Shown here: positions 8,821 to 16,627 of the stretch, one piece after another
How the letters are laid out: each line of letters opens with the position of its first letter
How positions within the stretch are numbered: the stretch's first letter is position 1
From: Ruminococcus flavefaciens
GTDB taxonomy: Bacteria > Bacillota > Clostridia > Oscillospirales > Ruminococcaceae
Assembly: GCF_900119075.1 (NCBI RefSeq)
Contig: NZ_FPIP01000002.1
Coordinates: 372,001 to 436,000 of the forward strand
DNA length: 64,000 nucleotides
Reading direction: 5' to 3'
Made by a program: the position numbers and the translations under genes
Notes under the pieces: generated by a model
The model's database searches: none
What the model was told of the DNA's origin: nothing
Seen by the model: the letters and a program-made list of their open reading frames with translations, nothing else

Positions 8821-9242
8821 AAGACAGTAATGATAACAATAAAAAAAGCCTGAAAAGGATAATCCGCTATGGATGCGGCGGCGTTGCAACTACCTTGCTC
8901 AACATCTTTTTGTACCAGTTTTTCCTGCTCTTTCTTGATTACAGGATCAGCAATATTATCTCAATTGTTCTATCAAAAATATTTGCATATACAGTAAATA
9001 AACACTTTGTCTTTCATTCAAAATGCAGGAACATGAGAGAGCTTTTATCAGAGATATTCCGATTCATTGTTATGCGTGGTGCCACCGGGCTTATTGATTA
9101 TTTCGGACTTATAGCAGCAGTCGAGATATTCGGTATGAACAAGATATGGTCTAAATACCTGATACAGCTGATTGTAATTATCCTGAACTACATTCTTGGA
9201 AAAAAAGCTGTTTTTATTACAACTGACGAGACTAAGAAGTGA
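8817..9242 (+). CDS. GtrA-like flippase
   Basis: 141 aa with four membrane helices. IIRYGCGGVATTLLNIFLYQF, KIFAYTVNKHFVF and the C-terminal ILNYILGKKAVF are hallmark GtrA-family features. These proteins move undecaprenyl-phosphate-linked sugars across the membrane. It overlaps the methyltransferase stop by 4 bp and closes the operon just before a strong terminator. Confidence 0.92.
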   Translation: MKDSNDNNKKSLKRIIRYGCGGVATTLLNIFLYQFFLLFLDYRISNIISIVLSKIFAYTVNKHFVFHSKCRNMRELLSEIFRFIVMRGATGLIDYFGLIAAVEIFGMNKIWSKYLIQLIVIILNYILGKKAVFITTDETKK

Positions 9243-9247
9243 ATGGG

Positions 9248-9289
9248 ACTTCAAATCTGAACTAAGTATGTTCGATTTGAAGTCTTTTT
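9248..9289 (+). terminator. Intrinsic terminator of the Gtr-like operon
   Basis: Perfect 10-bp stem ACTTCAAATC / GATTTGAAGT with a 16-nt loop, then CTTTTT. Confidence 0.85.
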
Positions 9290-9483
9290 GCTTATATATA
9301 TCAGATTCTCGGGTTCTAGTAAATGAACGCTTTTATCTGATTGAAGAGTATAATTACTTCAAACATTTCAAAACTATAATGTTCTGTAATTTTAAGCGAA
9401 TAACAGATATCATATTATGGTGTATGATAAGATCATAAAAACGGGAAAACTCCGAAAATTAACACAGAAAGGAAGGATTTATC

Positions 9484-9492
9484 ATGAAAAAA
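9484..9492 (+). pseudogene. Gene stub: ribosome site and first three codons only
   Basis: AGAAAGGAAGG and a good spacer lead to ATG AAA AAA, the usual beginning of a signal-peptide or membrane gene, but the next bases are TAAGTCAATCCC, the terminus of an IS256-type element. The gene body is gone, so an insertion followed by deletion removed it. Only the initiation region supports this call. Confidence 0.45.
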
Positions 9493-9494
9493 TA

Positions 9495-9546
9495 AGTCAA
9501 TCCCAAATTCTGTGTAAACGAAGAATAGTGTAATAAAAGAGTGTAT
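9495..9546. mobile_element. Solo IS256-type right end (relic)
   Basis: About 52 bp nearly identical to the reverse complement of the right end of the intact IS (4846-4897), beginning AGTCAATCCCAAATTC and running through GTGTAAACGAAGAATAGTG. No transposase or second end is present. It is joined directly to a truncated miniature element (9547-9666), so one recombination event probably removed everything between. Confidence 0.8.
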
Positions 9547-9666
9547 TTTATGGTTATTATTGAGACGCCCACTTTTGAAAAAAGGGCTTCTCCGTCAGAG
9601 GAACCTTTCCTCAGAAAGGTTTCCCCCATAATTAACTGTAAGCTTCTATATAAGTGTTGCGGTTAT
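9547..9666 (-). repeat. Truncated copy (D) of the terminator-loop miniature element
   Basis: Matches the two outer portions of the element at 41296-41575: GGTTATTATTGAGA at one side and AAGGTTTCCCCCATAATTAA plus AAGCTTCTATATAAG at the other. The central hairpin and one terminal repeat are missing; the missing end abuts the IS relic. Its remaining side runs into CCTCATAACCGC and the terminator arm AGCTGTTTTT next to the RT stop codon. Confidence 0.8.
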
Positions 9667-9678
9667 GAGGAGCTGTTT

Positions 9679-10872
9679 TTATCTTTTCAGATAATACTCA
9701 TGCACCAGACTTCTGAGCCCTAAGCTGCGGATATCCTCATATCTGACATTGAACCGTGATTTGGTGCGCTTTCCGCTGACAAGGTAACGGACGCAGTCCT
9801 GAGCAAAGTTGTCGATGATTCTTAGACTTGTATCAGTATTTATAACCGAGAAAAACCACTTGTTCCACGTAAGGTCGCTATTTTCGGAGCATTCAAAAAG
9901 CTTGCTGTTGAATATGCGTATAAAGGCAAGAGCAGCCTTTTCGCCGCTGAGCTCGTTGCGCTGCCTCCAGCGCTGTAGGGCTCTGGTCTTGCGGCGCATT
10001 TTGTTCTTCATCTTTTCAACAGAAGCAGGAGCGATGTCGATAACTCCGCTTTTGTACGAAAAGCCGAGAAATGTCCAGCCCTCATCGGGAGTGCAGAAGC
10101 TTTCCTTTTTCGGATTTATATCCAGTCCCCGTTTGGTGATAAAGCTGCGGAGAAAGTCTGCGTATTCCCTGCATTTTTCCTCAGTTTCCGCGAAGAGTAT
10201 CACATCGTCGGAGTACCGCCCGTAGGGGATATTCTTTTCTGCAAAAGTTCGGTCAAGCTCCATAAGGTAAAGGTCGGCGTAAAAGGCGGACAGGGGAGTA
10301 CCTGCCATTATGCCCTTTTCCTCAATAATGACCTTGTTTCCGTCTATAACTCGGGGTTCGGTGAGCAGACTGCTGAGAAAAGCATAGAGCTCCTCATCGT
10401 CAGAAAGAACCTCTTTCAGCATAGGCAGCAGTCTTGCTACGGGAACAGAGTTGAAATAGTTGCTTATATCCGCCTTGTAGGAATACATTTCGCTGATATG
10501 GGGAGTCCTCGTCAGCTGACGAATGGCGTCCTTTGCCGTTTTATTGGGACGGAATGAGTATAGTCCTGTGCTGAAAATCTCGTCGTATTTTCTCAGGAGC
10601 AGATAGGTCAGCAGCTTCAAAACCATGTTTTCGGCGTCGGGATAGGTATAGACCACGCGCTTTTTCTGAGTATCCTGCTTGCTGATGACGGACTTCCGAG
10701 GCAGGGGAAAGGTTTCACCGTTCATTATCTTCTGACATACAGGGATGTATTTTTCGCTGTCGATAAAGCTGCGGAGCTCCTTGATCAGCTGACTGCCGCC
10801 GATAAGCGAGGATTTGTATTTATAAAAGCTTTCCCAGCATTCACGCTGAGAAAGCTTACTGAGTAATGACAT
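9679..10872 (-). CDS. Stand-alone reverse transcriptase (UG/DRT-, group II-like- or retron-related)
   Basis: 397 aa; the ATG at 10872 follows AAGGAGA. RT motifs in order: LYSFRPNKTAKDAI (104-117), ADISNYFNSV with D135, GIMAGTPLSAFYADLYLMELD split around G191 (motif with GTPLS), and YSDDVILF with the catalytic YSDD at 220-223, then INPKK (252-256) and GWTFLGFSY (265-273). The C-terminal about 115 residues are basic and end LRSLVHEYYLKR; I see no group II maturase/endonuclease domain. It should make cDNA from a template RNA. Directly upstream in the same direction is a 137-nt structured RNA closed by a perfect 16-bp helix, then a small gene. That layout fits defence-associated RT systems or retrons; no phage, VR/TR repeat or intron domain V was seen. 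Family placement needs a tree. Confidence 0.85.
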   Translation of the reverse strand: MSLLSKLSQRECWESFYKYKSSLIGGSQLIKELRSFIDSEKYIPVCQKIMNGETFPLPRKSVISKQDTQKKRVVYTYPDAENMVLKLLTYLLLRKYDEIFSTGLYSFRPNKTAKDAIRQLTRTPHISEMYSYKADISNYFNSVPVARLLPMLKEVLSDDEELYAFLSSLLTEPRVIDGNKVIIEEKGIMAGTPLSAFYADLYLMELDRTFAEKNIPYGRYSDDVILFAETEEKCREYADFLRSFITKRGLDINPKKESFCTPDEGWTFLGFSYKSGVIDIAPASVEKMKNKMRRKTRALQRWRQRNELSGEKAALAFIRIFNSKLFECSENSDLTWNKWFFSVINTDTSLRIIDNFAQDCVRYLVSGKRTKSRFNVRYEDIRSLGLRSLVHEYYLKR

Positions 10873-10893
10873 ATAATATCTCCTTGAAAATGG

Positions 10894-11030
10894 AAAAACA
10901 GAAAGAGAAATCGTTAAATCCAAGAAAATTCTTGGATGTACAAGACCGTACACGGTTCGGCTGCCTGCGAAGCTCTGTGCTGAACCGTGCCTGATCCGCC
11001 GCAGGCGCAAAGCGTTCTCTTTCTGTTTTT
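10894..11030 (-). ncRNA. Structured RNA upstream of the RT (candidate template/msr-msd-like)
   Basis: Read on the minus strand, AAAAACAGAAAGAGAA (11030-11015) pairs perfectly with TTCTCTTTCTGTTTTT (10909-10894), a 16-bp helix enclosing 105 nt. Inside are a hairpin CACGGTTC/GAACCGTG (10951-10958 with 10982-10989, plus GC/GC inside), ATCCAAGAA/TTCTTGGAT (10918-10937), a small GTAC/GTAC hairpin (10938-10951) and CCTG/CAGG (10990-11005). Together they form a multibranched fold ending 21 nt before the RT start. The long flanking inverted repeats resemble retron a1/a2, but no single long msd hairpin is evident. An alternative is a regulatory 5' leader of the RT mRNA. Confidence 0.65.
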
Positions 11031-11036
11031 TTCGGT

Positions 11037-11561
11037 TTATAGCCCGAGGGCGTTGCTGGCACGGTGTTTCACGTACTCTCTGGTGTTCCACCAGCCGTCA
11101 TAGTCGTAGTAAAAACGAAGATAGGGTATACCCTCTGCCTTGCAGTCGGCGCGGAGCTTGTATACTGAGCTCTTCCTTGAAAGAAGCTCCACCACAAGCG
11201 CCTTTTTATCGCCGTTCCAGAAGGTAAACACGGTAGTCCTGCCGCCGTTTACGTCAACTGATTCTATGTGATAGTTAGGGAAATCGCTTCGGAATACATG
11301 GTCGAAGTATTCCTTGTAGGTGCCGTTGAAGTTATACTGATTCTCGTCGAGGGGCATAACAGGTCCCCATGAAAAGCCTGAAGGACCTGTCTTACGGTCA
11401 GTTTCGATGACTTCCGCATTGTCGTTTCCGTAGGTGGTCTCGGTCTTGGTCTCCTCGTTTTCGTGCAGGTTTACAGACTCCTGCTTGATAGCGTTGGCAA
11501 CGTCCTTGATAAGTCCTCCCAGCTCGGAATTTTCACCGAGAAGCTTTGAAAACAGTCCCAT
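11037..11561 (-). CDS. Small conserved-looking protein upstream of the RT unit, unknown function
   Basis: 174 aa; the ATG at 11561 has AAAGGAGG about 9 nt upstream (an ATG at 11582 would place that site inside the gene). N-terminus MGLFSKLLGENSELGGLIKD is an amphipathic helix, then an acidic linker, and a compact C-terminal domain (about 75-174) with YKEYFDHVFRSDFPNY, TVFTFWNGDKKALVVELLSR and CKAEGIPYLRFYYDYDGWWN. The last segment (VELLSR...RADCKAEGIPYLRF) recalls restriction-endonuclease-like folds in which a helper reads a nearby strand, but no PD-(D/E)xK set is clear. It ends 7 nt before the RT-associated RNA and is probably co-transcribed with it. Function unknown. Confidence 0.7.
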   Translation of the reverse strand: MGLFSKLLGENSELGGLIKDVANAIKQESVNLHENEETKTETTYGNDNAEVIETDRKTGPSGFSWGPVMPLDENQYNFNGTYKEYFDHVFRSDFPNYHIESVDVNGGRTTVFTFWNGDKKALVVELLSRKSSVYKLRADCKAEGIPYLRFYYDYDGWWNTREYVKHRASNALGL

Positions 11562-11713
11562 AATATAGTCCTCCTTTGGCATTAAGCTAAATTTATATCC
11601 TTATTTTAACATATAGGCAGAGCAGCTTCAATCTGCATTTTTACTAAAATTTTCAGGAGCTCATTGTTTGCTTTGAACAAATGCAGAATTTGTCAGCCAA
11701 AAGGACATAAAAC

Positions 11714-11748
11714 AAGCCCTCTCTTGCTATTTCAGCAGGAGAGGGCTT
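11714..11748 (-). terminator. Intrinsic terminator
   Basis: AAGCCCTCTC...GAGAGGGCTT stem with an inner TGCT/AGCA, followed on the minus strand by TGTTTT. It ends transcription of the gene at 11760-12164 and insulates the RT unit. Confidence 0.75.
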
Positions 11749-11759
11749 TAAAACAGCGC

Positions 11760-12164
11760 TCATAAATTGTCGTTATCTCCGAGAACATCAAAATGACGGC
11801 TGTAGCGCTTGGGGATATTTATTCCCACAAGATAGCCTATAGAGTGCAGAAAATCAGAGATGACTGCAAAGCCGTCCTTATAGAAGGCTTCAATGCGCTT
11901 ATCCTTGAATGGTATGTTTTTGTAGTCGGGCGGACAAACAAATGTCCAGTCAGCTCCGCTTCGATCAAGGACTATGCAGAAGAATTTGTCTATATCCGTA
12001 TCCTTGAATCCTGTATTAAGGAGAAGTACATGGTGCTCGACGGCTTCGTCGACCTGACTCATCACAGCTGTTTTGCCGTCAAATGAAATAAGGACAAGGA
12101 GGGGCTCATCTGCTGCCATTGCCCTTGTCACGGCTTCTGCTGACGGGTATTTTATTATATTCAT
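11760..12164 (-). CDS. Hypothetical protein
   Basis: 134 aa; ATG at 12164 with AAAGGA upstream (an ATG at 12179 lies before the ribosome site). It is soluble, with no signal or membrane helix. Recognisable stretches are EPLLVLISFDGKTAVMSQVDEAVEHH, split around the DGKTAVM turn, and IDKFFCIVLDRSGADWTFVCPPDYK, but I do not recognise the family. It is flanked by its own terminator and the terminator of the next gene, so it is probably monocistronic. Confidence 0.7.
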   Translation of the reverse strand: MNIIKYPSAEAVTRAMAADEPLLVLISFDGKTAVMSQVDEAVEHHVLLLNTGFKDTDIDKFFCIVLDRSGADWTFVCPPDYKNIPFKDKRIEAFYKDGFAVISDFLHSIGYLVGINIPKRYSRHFDVLGDNDNL

Positions 12165-12265
12165 GGGATATCCTTTCATTTTGGGTGAAAAACAAGTATT
12201 ATAGATATATTATATCATTGAAGCGCCATAAATGCAAGAGAAAAACGCAAAAGCTCATGTATATC

Positions 12266-12291
12266 AAAAGGGACGGCAGCAGCCGTCCCTT
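12266..12291 (-). terminator. Intrinsic terminator of anti-sigma gene
   Basis: GGGACGGC AGCA GCCGTCCC stem (12270-12289) followed on the minus strand by TTTTGAT. Confidence 0.8.
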
Positions 12292-12324
12292 GATATATAT
12301 ATCTTTCTTTGTTCGTGTTTTTAT

Positions 12325-14109
12325 TTATTCTTTTGGTAATTTGGAACTCTCAAGTACTTCGTCGAGCATTGCCTTGACCTCTGCGTAATCAATACCGCAG
12401 CCGTCAGAGCCGTAAGGCCACCATTCGCCGTTTTCAAATTCATAGTAGTATACCAGCATATGACCGTATTTGTGTATATAGTAGTTTGAATATTTGAGCT
12501 TTCCGTCTTTATCTATATATTTTCTTAAAATATTATATTCTACAGCCCAGTCCTGAGCTTCTATGTCAGTTGGAACAGGCATTACCATATCAAGAAACGG
12601 ATCGAGCTTCTCCTTGGAGAAAGTGTTAAGGGCTGCGAAGTCATGGGTTTTAGGCGAAGCGATAAGCTTATCGTTCTTATCCCAGATATAGACGCCCGTT
12701 TTTGCGGAAAGGAAAACATCTCTTCGGTCTTCAGGCTCATCATTTTCTTCCGAAACTGTTGCGGGCTCGGTATTTTCAGGTATCTGCTGTTCCTGACGCT
12801 CATCAGGTGCGGCAGTTGTTTGCTGCTCTTGCTTTTCGGTTGTTGGCTGAACGTCCTCGTGTTTTTCTGTGTTATTTTTGTTCTCGGTCTCATGCTTGGG
12901 TTTGTCAGCATACTTTGCATCATTTTTGCCGCTTAAAACGTCATTGAGCGCAGCGTCAAACTCTTTGACATCAATGGAAAAATTCACAGGGAACTGCGGT
13001 ATTGAATCGCCGTTGGCGATGACATACGCACAGAGGCTGACAGAACCGTTATTCGTGATAAAATAGGTCTCTCTGCGTTCTGTATCGTCACCTGTCTTAT
13101 AGTAACGCACAATGGTGTAATCTGCTTCGCTGTTTTCATTATCGGTTGAGTCGCCTTTTTTCAGCATATGCATGAAATCATTTTCGAGGAAGCCTTCAAG
13201 AGCTTTTCTTGTTGACTCTTTTTCAGGTTTTACTATTTCACTGCTGCCGGTCTTTTCAAGGTACAGCTCGGCATATAAGAACTCTCCGTCGAAATACTTC
13301 ATCAGGTCTCTCTGTGACAGATATTCGCCCTTATCGGACACGTTTTGGCTGAGTATATCCTTTACGCCTGCGTCAAATGCTGCATAATCGATTTTATAAA
13401 TATGGCTTTCGATATAGTTATAATCAAAGTAACCGTTGTTTGGCTGACACTTTTGCACTATATAATACACTGTTTCATTATCAAGAACAACTACAGAGTA
13501 ATTAATATCAGCTTTATTCCAGGTGATAATATATCCTTCGCCCTCATATTTATAGAAATCGGGGATATCTATCGGCTCGACATCTGTGCCTTCACCCCAG
13601 TCAAGAGAGTTCATGAACTTTGCGAGTCTGTCATAGGTAGCGCTTGAATAATCTTCATAATCATCAAATGAGATCTCCTCGTGAAGGATACTTAAACTTA
13701 AATTCGCTTTTCCCATATCACCGAATGGTGAGACCTTACTGTTTTCTTCATTAGTGAACTGTGTTATTTCTTCTGCTTCCGTAGAAATGGTACTATTATC
13801 TGTCTCAGATGATTTCTGCGGCTTATTCTTGTTAAGGAGCAGACCTGTAGCGCCTATGCCTGTTACAAGCACAGCTCCTGCTGCGAGAGTGCTTACCATG
13901 CGCAGCATACGATGTGATGTCTCAATGCGTTCAGTGCCGCTGACTACTTCGATATATCCGTCTTCACTTGTTTTTGTCTCTTCTTTTTTGGTGTTTGGCT
14001 TTATGGCAGAAATAATATTTTTGAATGTAGAATGTTTCATTTTCTTCTCCTCCTCATATTGAGCTATGCGGCGGTGTACATTCTCGATCATCTCTTCATG
14101 TTTCAACAT
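12325..14109 (-). CDS. Membrane anti-sigma factor-like protein with large external region
   Basis: 594 aa; start at 14109 after GGAGGG, overlapping the sigma gene by 14 bp (translational coupling). The cytoplasmic N-terminus (about 1-75) contains HRRIAQYEEEKKMKHSTF; one membrane helix lies at about 95-115 (VSTLAAGAVLVTGIGATGLLL). Outside are two related domains, each ending in a helix such as YAAFDAGVKDILS and VKEFDAALNDVLSG, then a Thr/Gln/Glu-rich linker, and a third domain ending YAEVKAMLDEVLES. The ligand is unknown. It is the second of three sigma/anti-sigma pairs in the window, and its sigma partner belongs to a different subgroup from the other two. Confidence 0.75.
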   Translation of the reverse strand: MLKHEEMIENVHRRIAQYEEEKKMKHSTFKNIISAIKPNTKKEETKTSEDGYIEVVSGTERIETSHRMLRMVSTLAAGAVLVTGIGATGLLLNKNKPQKSSETDNSTISTEAEEITQFTNEENSKVSPFGDMGKANLSLSILHEEISFDDYEDYSSATYDRLAKFMNSLDWGEGTDVEPIDIPDFYKYEGEGYIITWNKADINYSVVVLDNETVYYIVQKCQPNNGYFDYNYIESHIYKIDYAAFDAGVKDILSQNVSDKGEYLSQRDLMKYFDGEFLYAELYLEKTGSSEIVKPEKESTRKALEGFLENDFMHMLKKGDSTDNENSEADYTIVRYYKTGDDTERRETYFITNNGSVSLCAYVIANGDSIPQFPVNFSIDVKEFDAALNDVLSGKNDAKYADKPKHETENKNNTEKHEDVQPTTEKQEQQTTAAPDERQEQQIPENTEPATVSEENDEPEDRRDVFLSAKTGVYIWDKNDKLIASPKTHDFAALNTFSKEKLDPFLDMVMPVPTDIEAQDWAVEYNILRKYIDKDGKLKYSNYYIHKYGHMLVYYYEFENGEWWPYGSDGCGIDYAEVKAMLDEVLESSKLPKE

Positions 14110-14656
14110 ATTCAAAACCCTCCGTTTCAAGCTGTGATCTGAGTGATTTACGAGCACGGTAAAGGATAGATTCCAGACTGCGCAGACTCTTTTTCATTAT
14201 CTTTGCAGCCTCTTTGTTGCTGAATCCTTCAAAATAAATGAGCCATAGCACCTGCTGATATTTCTGTGGCAGCTTTCGCATTGCCTTGTGCACTGTTATC
14301 TGCTGCTCTTTTTTGATGTAGGCTTCTTCGACAGCAGCCTCATCGTCTGTCAGTTCAGGTGTATCATCAATAGAAACACAGTTCTTTTTTGAATATTTGC
14401 GAAGATGATCTATCGCAATATTTCTGCCTATGGCGTAGAGCCATGTCTTAAAGGAGCTTTTTTCCTTATACTTCGGCTTTTTTGTGCCGAGCAGGACAAA
14501 AGTGTCTTCCGTAAGCTCTTCCGCCGTCTGAACGTTTCCGACTATGCTTGCCAGGTACAGTATCAGACCGTCGCTGTATTCTATTATGATCTCATCTAAT
14601 CCTTGTACATCACCATTGTCAAGAAAACGGCGGTAGCTACTTGCACCGTTGTCCAT
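14096..14656 (-). CDS. ECF-type RNA polymerase sigma factor
   Basis: 186 aa with an AAGGAG site. Region 2: LILYLASIVGNVQTAEELTEDTFV and SSFKTWLYAIGRNIAIDHLRK (each read as a stretch around residues 30-85). Region 4: LPQKYQQVLWLIYFEGFSNKEAAKIM, with the recognition helix at LRSLESILYRARKSL. It is a typical sigma-W-like ECF factor, distinct in sequence from the other two sigma factors here. Coupled to the membrane protein at 12325-14109. Confidence 0.92.
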   Translation of the reverse strand: MDNGASSYRRFLDNGDVQGLDEIIIEYSDGLILYLASIVGNVQTAEELTEDTFVLLGTKKPKYKEKSSFKTWLYAIGRNIAIDHLRKYSKKNCVSIDDTPELTDDEAAVEEAYIKKEQQITVHKAMRKLPQKYQQVLWLIYFEGFSNKEAAKIMKKSLRSLESILYRARKSLRSQLETEGFEYVET

Positions 14657-14726
14657 AGACTTACTCCTTTCTGAAAGCCTGTTCCTGAGCTTTCACTTAT
14701 TAGACGGGATGAGAAGAAAAAACTAC

Positions 14727-14788
14727 GCGCTTATTTCTGCAATTTTTTGTAAAAATCCAAACTTTGTGCAGTTTGCAGTAATAAGCGC
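14727..14788 (-). terminator. Intrinsic terminator of the UDP-sugar dehydrogenase gene
   Basis: GCGCTTATTACTGCAA pairs with TTGCAGAAATAAGCGC (15 of 16) around a 30-nt loop, followed by GTAGTTTTTTC on the minus strand. Confidence 0.7.
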
Positions 14789-14815
14789 TTGCGTCTTTGT
14801 TGATTATGCTGTGAT

Positions 14816-16306
14816 TCAGTCTCTTTTGAAAAGGTCACGGGTGTAGACCTTTTCTGCAACATCGTCGAGGACGCTGCTGTATCTGTTTGCGACTATGCAG
14901 CTGCACATCTTCTTGAATTTTTTCAGGTCGTTGACTACCAGCGAGCCGAAGAAGGTACTGCCGTTTTCGAGGGTAGGCTCGTATATGACTACAGTAGCTC
15001 CCTTAGCCTTGATGCGCTTCATAACGCCCTGAATAGAGGACTGACGGAAGTTATCGCTGTTGGATTTCATAGTAAGACGATAGATGCCCACAACAACGTT
15101 TTTTTCCATGCTGCTGTCGAACTGATTATTTGACATATAGCTGTAGCCGCCTGCCATTTCGAGCACTCTGTCGGCGATGAAGTCCTTTCGCGTCCTGTTG
15201 CTCTCAACGATAGCCGTCATCATATTCTGAGGTACGTTCTGATAGTTTGCAAGGAGCTGTTTTGTGTCCTTGGGCAGGCAGTAGCCGCCGTATCCGAAGG
15301 ACGGGTTGTTGTAGTAGTCTCCCACACGGGGATCAAGGCAGACTCCCTTTATAATATGTGCGGTGTTGAGATTCTTGACCTCTGCATAGGTGTCAAGCTC
15401 GTTAAAGTATGACACGCGGAGAGCAAGATAGGTGTTCACGAAAAGCTTTGTAGCCTCAGCCTCTGTGGTAGCCATGAAAAGCACGGGGATATCCGTCTTT
15501 ACAGCGCCCTGCTGAAGCATAGCCGCAAAGGTCTCTGCGGACTCCTTGTTTGCCTCGTCAAAGCCCACTATGATACGGCTCGGGTAGAGGTTATCATAGA
15601 GAGCCTTTGATTCACGGAGAAATTCGGGGCTGAATATGATATTGTCCATGCCCAGCTTCTCGCGCACCTGCATGGTGTAGCCCACAGGGATAGTTGATTT
15701 TATAACGACAGTGGGCTTTTTCTTATGGTCAGCCGTGACTTTTTTTATGAGCTCAAGGACTGCTTCAACAGCGGAGCAGTCAAAGAAATTAGTCTTGGGA
15801 TCGTAGTTTGTGGGAGCGGCAACGATGATAAAATCTGCGTCCTTATAGGCGGCTTCGCCGTCGGTTGTAGCTCTGAGGGAGAGCTTACGCTCCTCATGCT
15901 CGGCGAGGTATTTCTCGATATAATCGTCCTGTATGGGACTTGTCCAGTTATTGAGCTTTTCCACCTTTTCGGGGATTATATCCACAGCGGTAACGTCGTG
16001 GTGCTGAGAGAGCAGTACAGCAAGGGAAAGTCCGACGTAGCCTGTTCCTGCAACGGCTACCTTTTTTCGCGGGACAGTCATGACCTCTGCCGAGTCCTCA
16101 ACAAAGAGGTCGGTGTAGTCAAAGCCCAGAACCTCGGACAGCGCAAGGAGCTGGTCTACAGAGGGGCTGTAATCGGCGGCTTCGAGCCTTGTGAACATGG
16201 TTCGGTTTATGCCTGTCTTTTCAGACAGGGCAGTCTGTGACATACCTGCGGCTTTTCTTCTGGCGATGACTGTTTCCGCAAGCTTCTCCAATGATAAATG
16301 TTTCAT
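14816..16306 (-). CDS. UDP-glucose/UDP-sugar 6-dehydrogenase with N-terminal XRE domain
   Basis: 496 aa; ATG at 16306 after GGAGAG. Residues 1-65 form an XRE/Cro helix-turn-helix ([22 protein letters not shown], read around 21-42; [15 protein letters not shown]). Residues about 80-490 are a nucleotide-sugar dehydrogenase: NAD loop [10 protein letters not shown] (85-94), [17 protein letters not shown] (225-233) and the catalytic C343 in [11 protein letters not shown]. The enzyme should oxidise UDP-glucose (or UDP-ManNAc-type sugar) to the uronic acid for envelope polysaccharide. The fused DNA-binding domain suggests it regulates a promoter in response to its substrate or NAD, probably its own or the capsule operon. 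Enzyme call firm; regulatory role inferred. Confidence 0.9.
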   Translation of the reverse strand: MKHLSLEKLAETVIARRKAAGMSQTALSEKTGINRTMFTRLEAADYSPSVDQLLALSEVLGFDYTDLFVEDSAEVMTVPRKKVAVAGTGYVGLSLAVLLSQHHDVTAVDIIPEKVEKLNNWTSPIQDDYIEKYLAEHEERKLSLRATTDGEAAYKDADFIIVAAPTNYDPKTNFFDCSAVEAVLELIKKVTADHKKKPTVVIKSTIPVGYTMQVREKLGMDNIIFSPEFLRESKALYDNLYPSRIIVGFDEANKESAETFAAMLQQGAVKTDIPVLFMATTEAEATKLFVNTYLALRVSYFNELDTYAEVKNLNTAHIIKGVCLDPRVGDYYNNPSFGYGGYCLPKDTKQLLANYQNVPQNMMTAIVESNRTRKDFIADRVLEMAGGYSYMSNNQFDSSMEKNVVVGIYRLTMKSNSDNFRQSSIQGVMKRIKAKGATVVIYEPTLENGSTFFGSLVVNDLKKFKKMCSCIVANRYSSVLDDVAEKVYTRDLFKRD

Positions 16307-16366
16307 GATATCTCTCCTATATAATGTCGTTTTTGATGACAATTTGTTGTATTAGTATATGCATAT

Positions 16367-16395
16367 ATTATATCAAATGTTAATAGTAAAGTCAA
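16367..16395 (-). promoter_or_regulatory. Promoter of XRE-dehydrogenase gene
   Basis: On the minus strand TTGACT (16395-16390), 17-bp spacer, TATAAT (16372-16367). The leader to the ATG at 16306 is about 55 nt. Confidence 0.75.
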
Positions 16396-16567
16396 TATTG
16401 TGCTTGGAATATATTTTTGTATAAAACATACAAAAACACGCTTGAAAAATCTTGGATTTTTTTCGTGAAATAGGTGAGAGTTTCTGCATTTTCAAACGTC
16501 TAATAGGTGAAAGCCATGCAGCATTGGCTGATTTTTGGCTTTATTACTTAATTATTTATGAAATATA

Positions 16568-16596
16568 TTGCAATTTCCCATGATATGTATTATACT
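16568..16596 (+). promoter_or_regulatory. Promoter of radical SAM/dockerin operon
   Basis: TTGCAA (16568-16573), 17-bp spacer, TATACT (16591-16596). Its position implies transcription starts near 16603 and argues against translation starts upstream of that point. Confidence 0.6.
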
Positions 16597-16627
16597 GATA
16601 GCAAGAACAGATATACAGGGGAGAGAG

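Noticed and set aside
9679..11036. Group II intron or diversity-generating retroelement
   Set aside because: No maturase or endonuclease domain, no domain V-like hairpin, and no template/variable repeat pair near the RT; the RT motif is YSDD.
11793..12086. Plus-strand 97-aa frame opposite the 134-aa hypothetical gene
   Set aside because: The minus frame has a ribosome site and its own terminator; the plus frame has neither.
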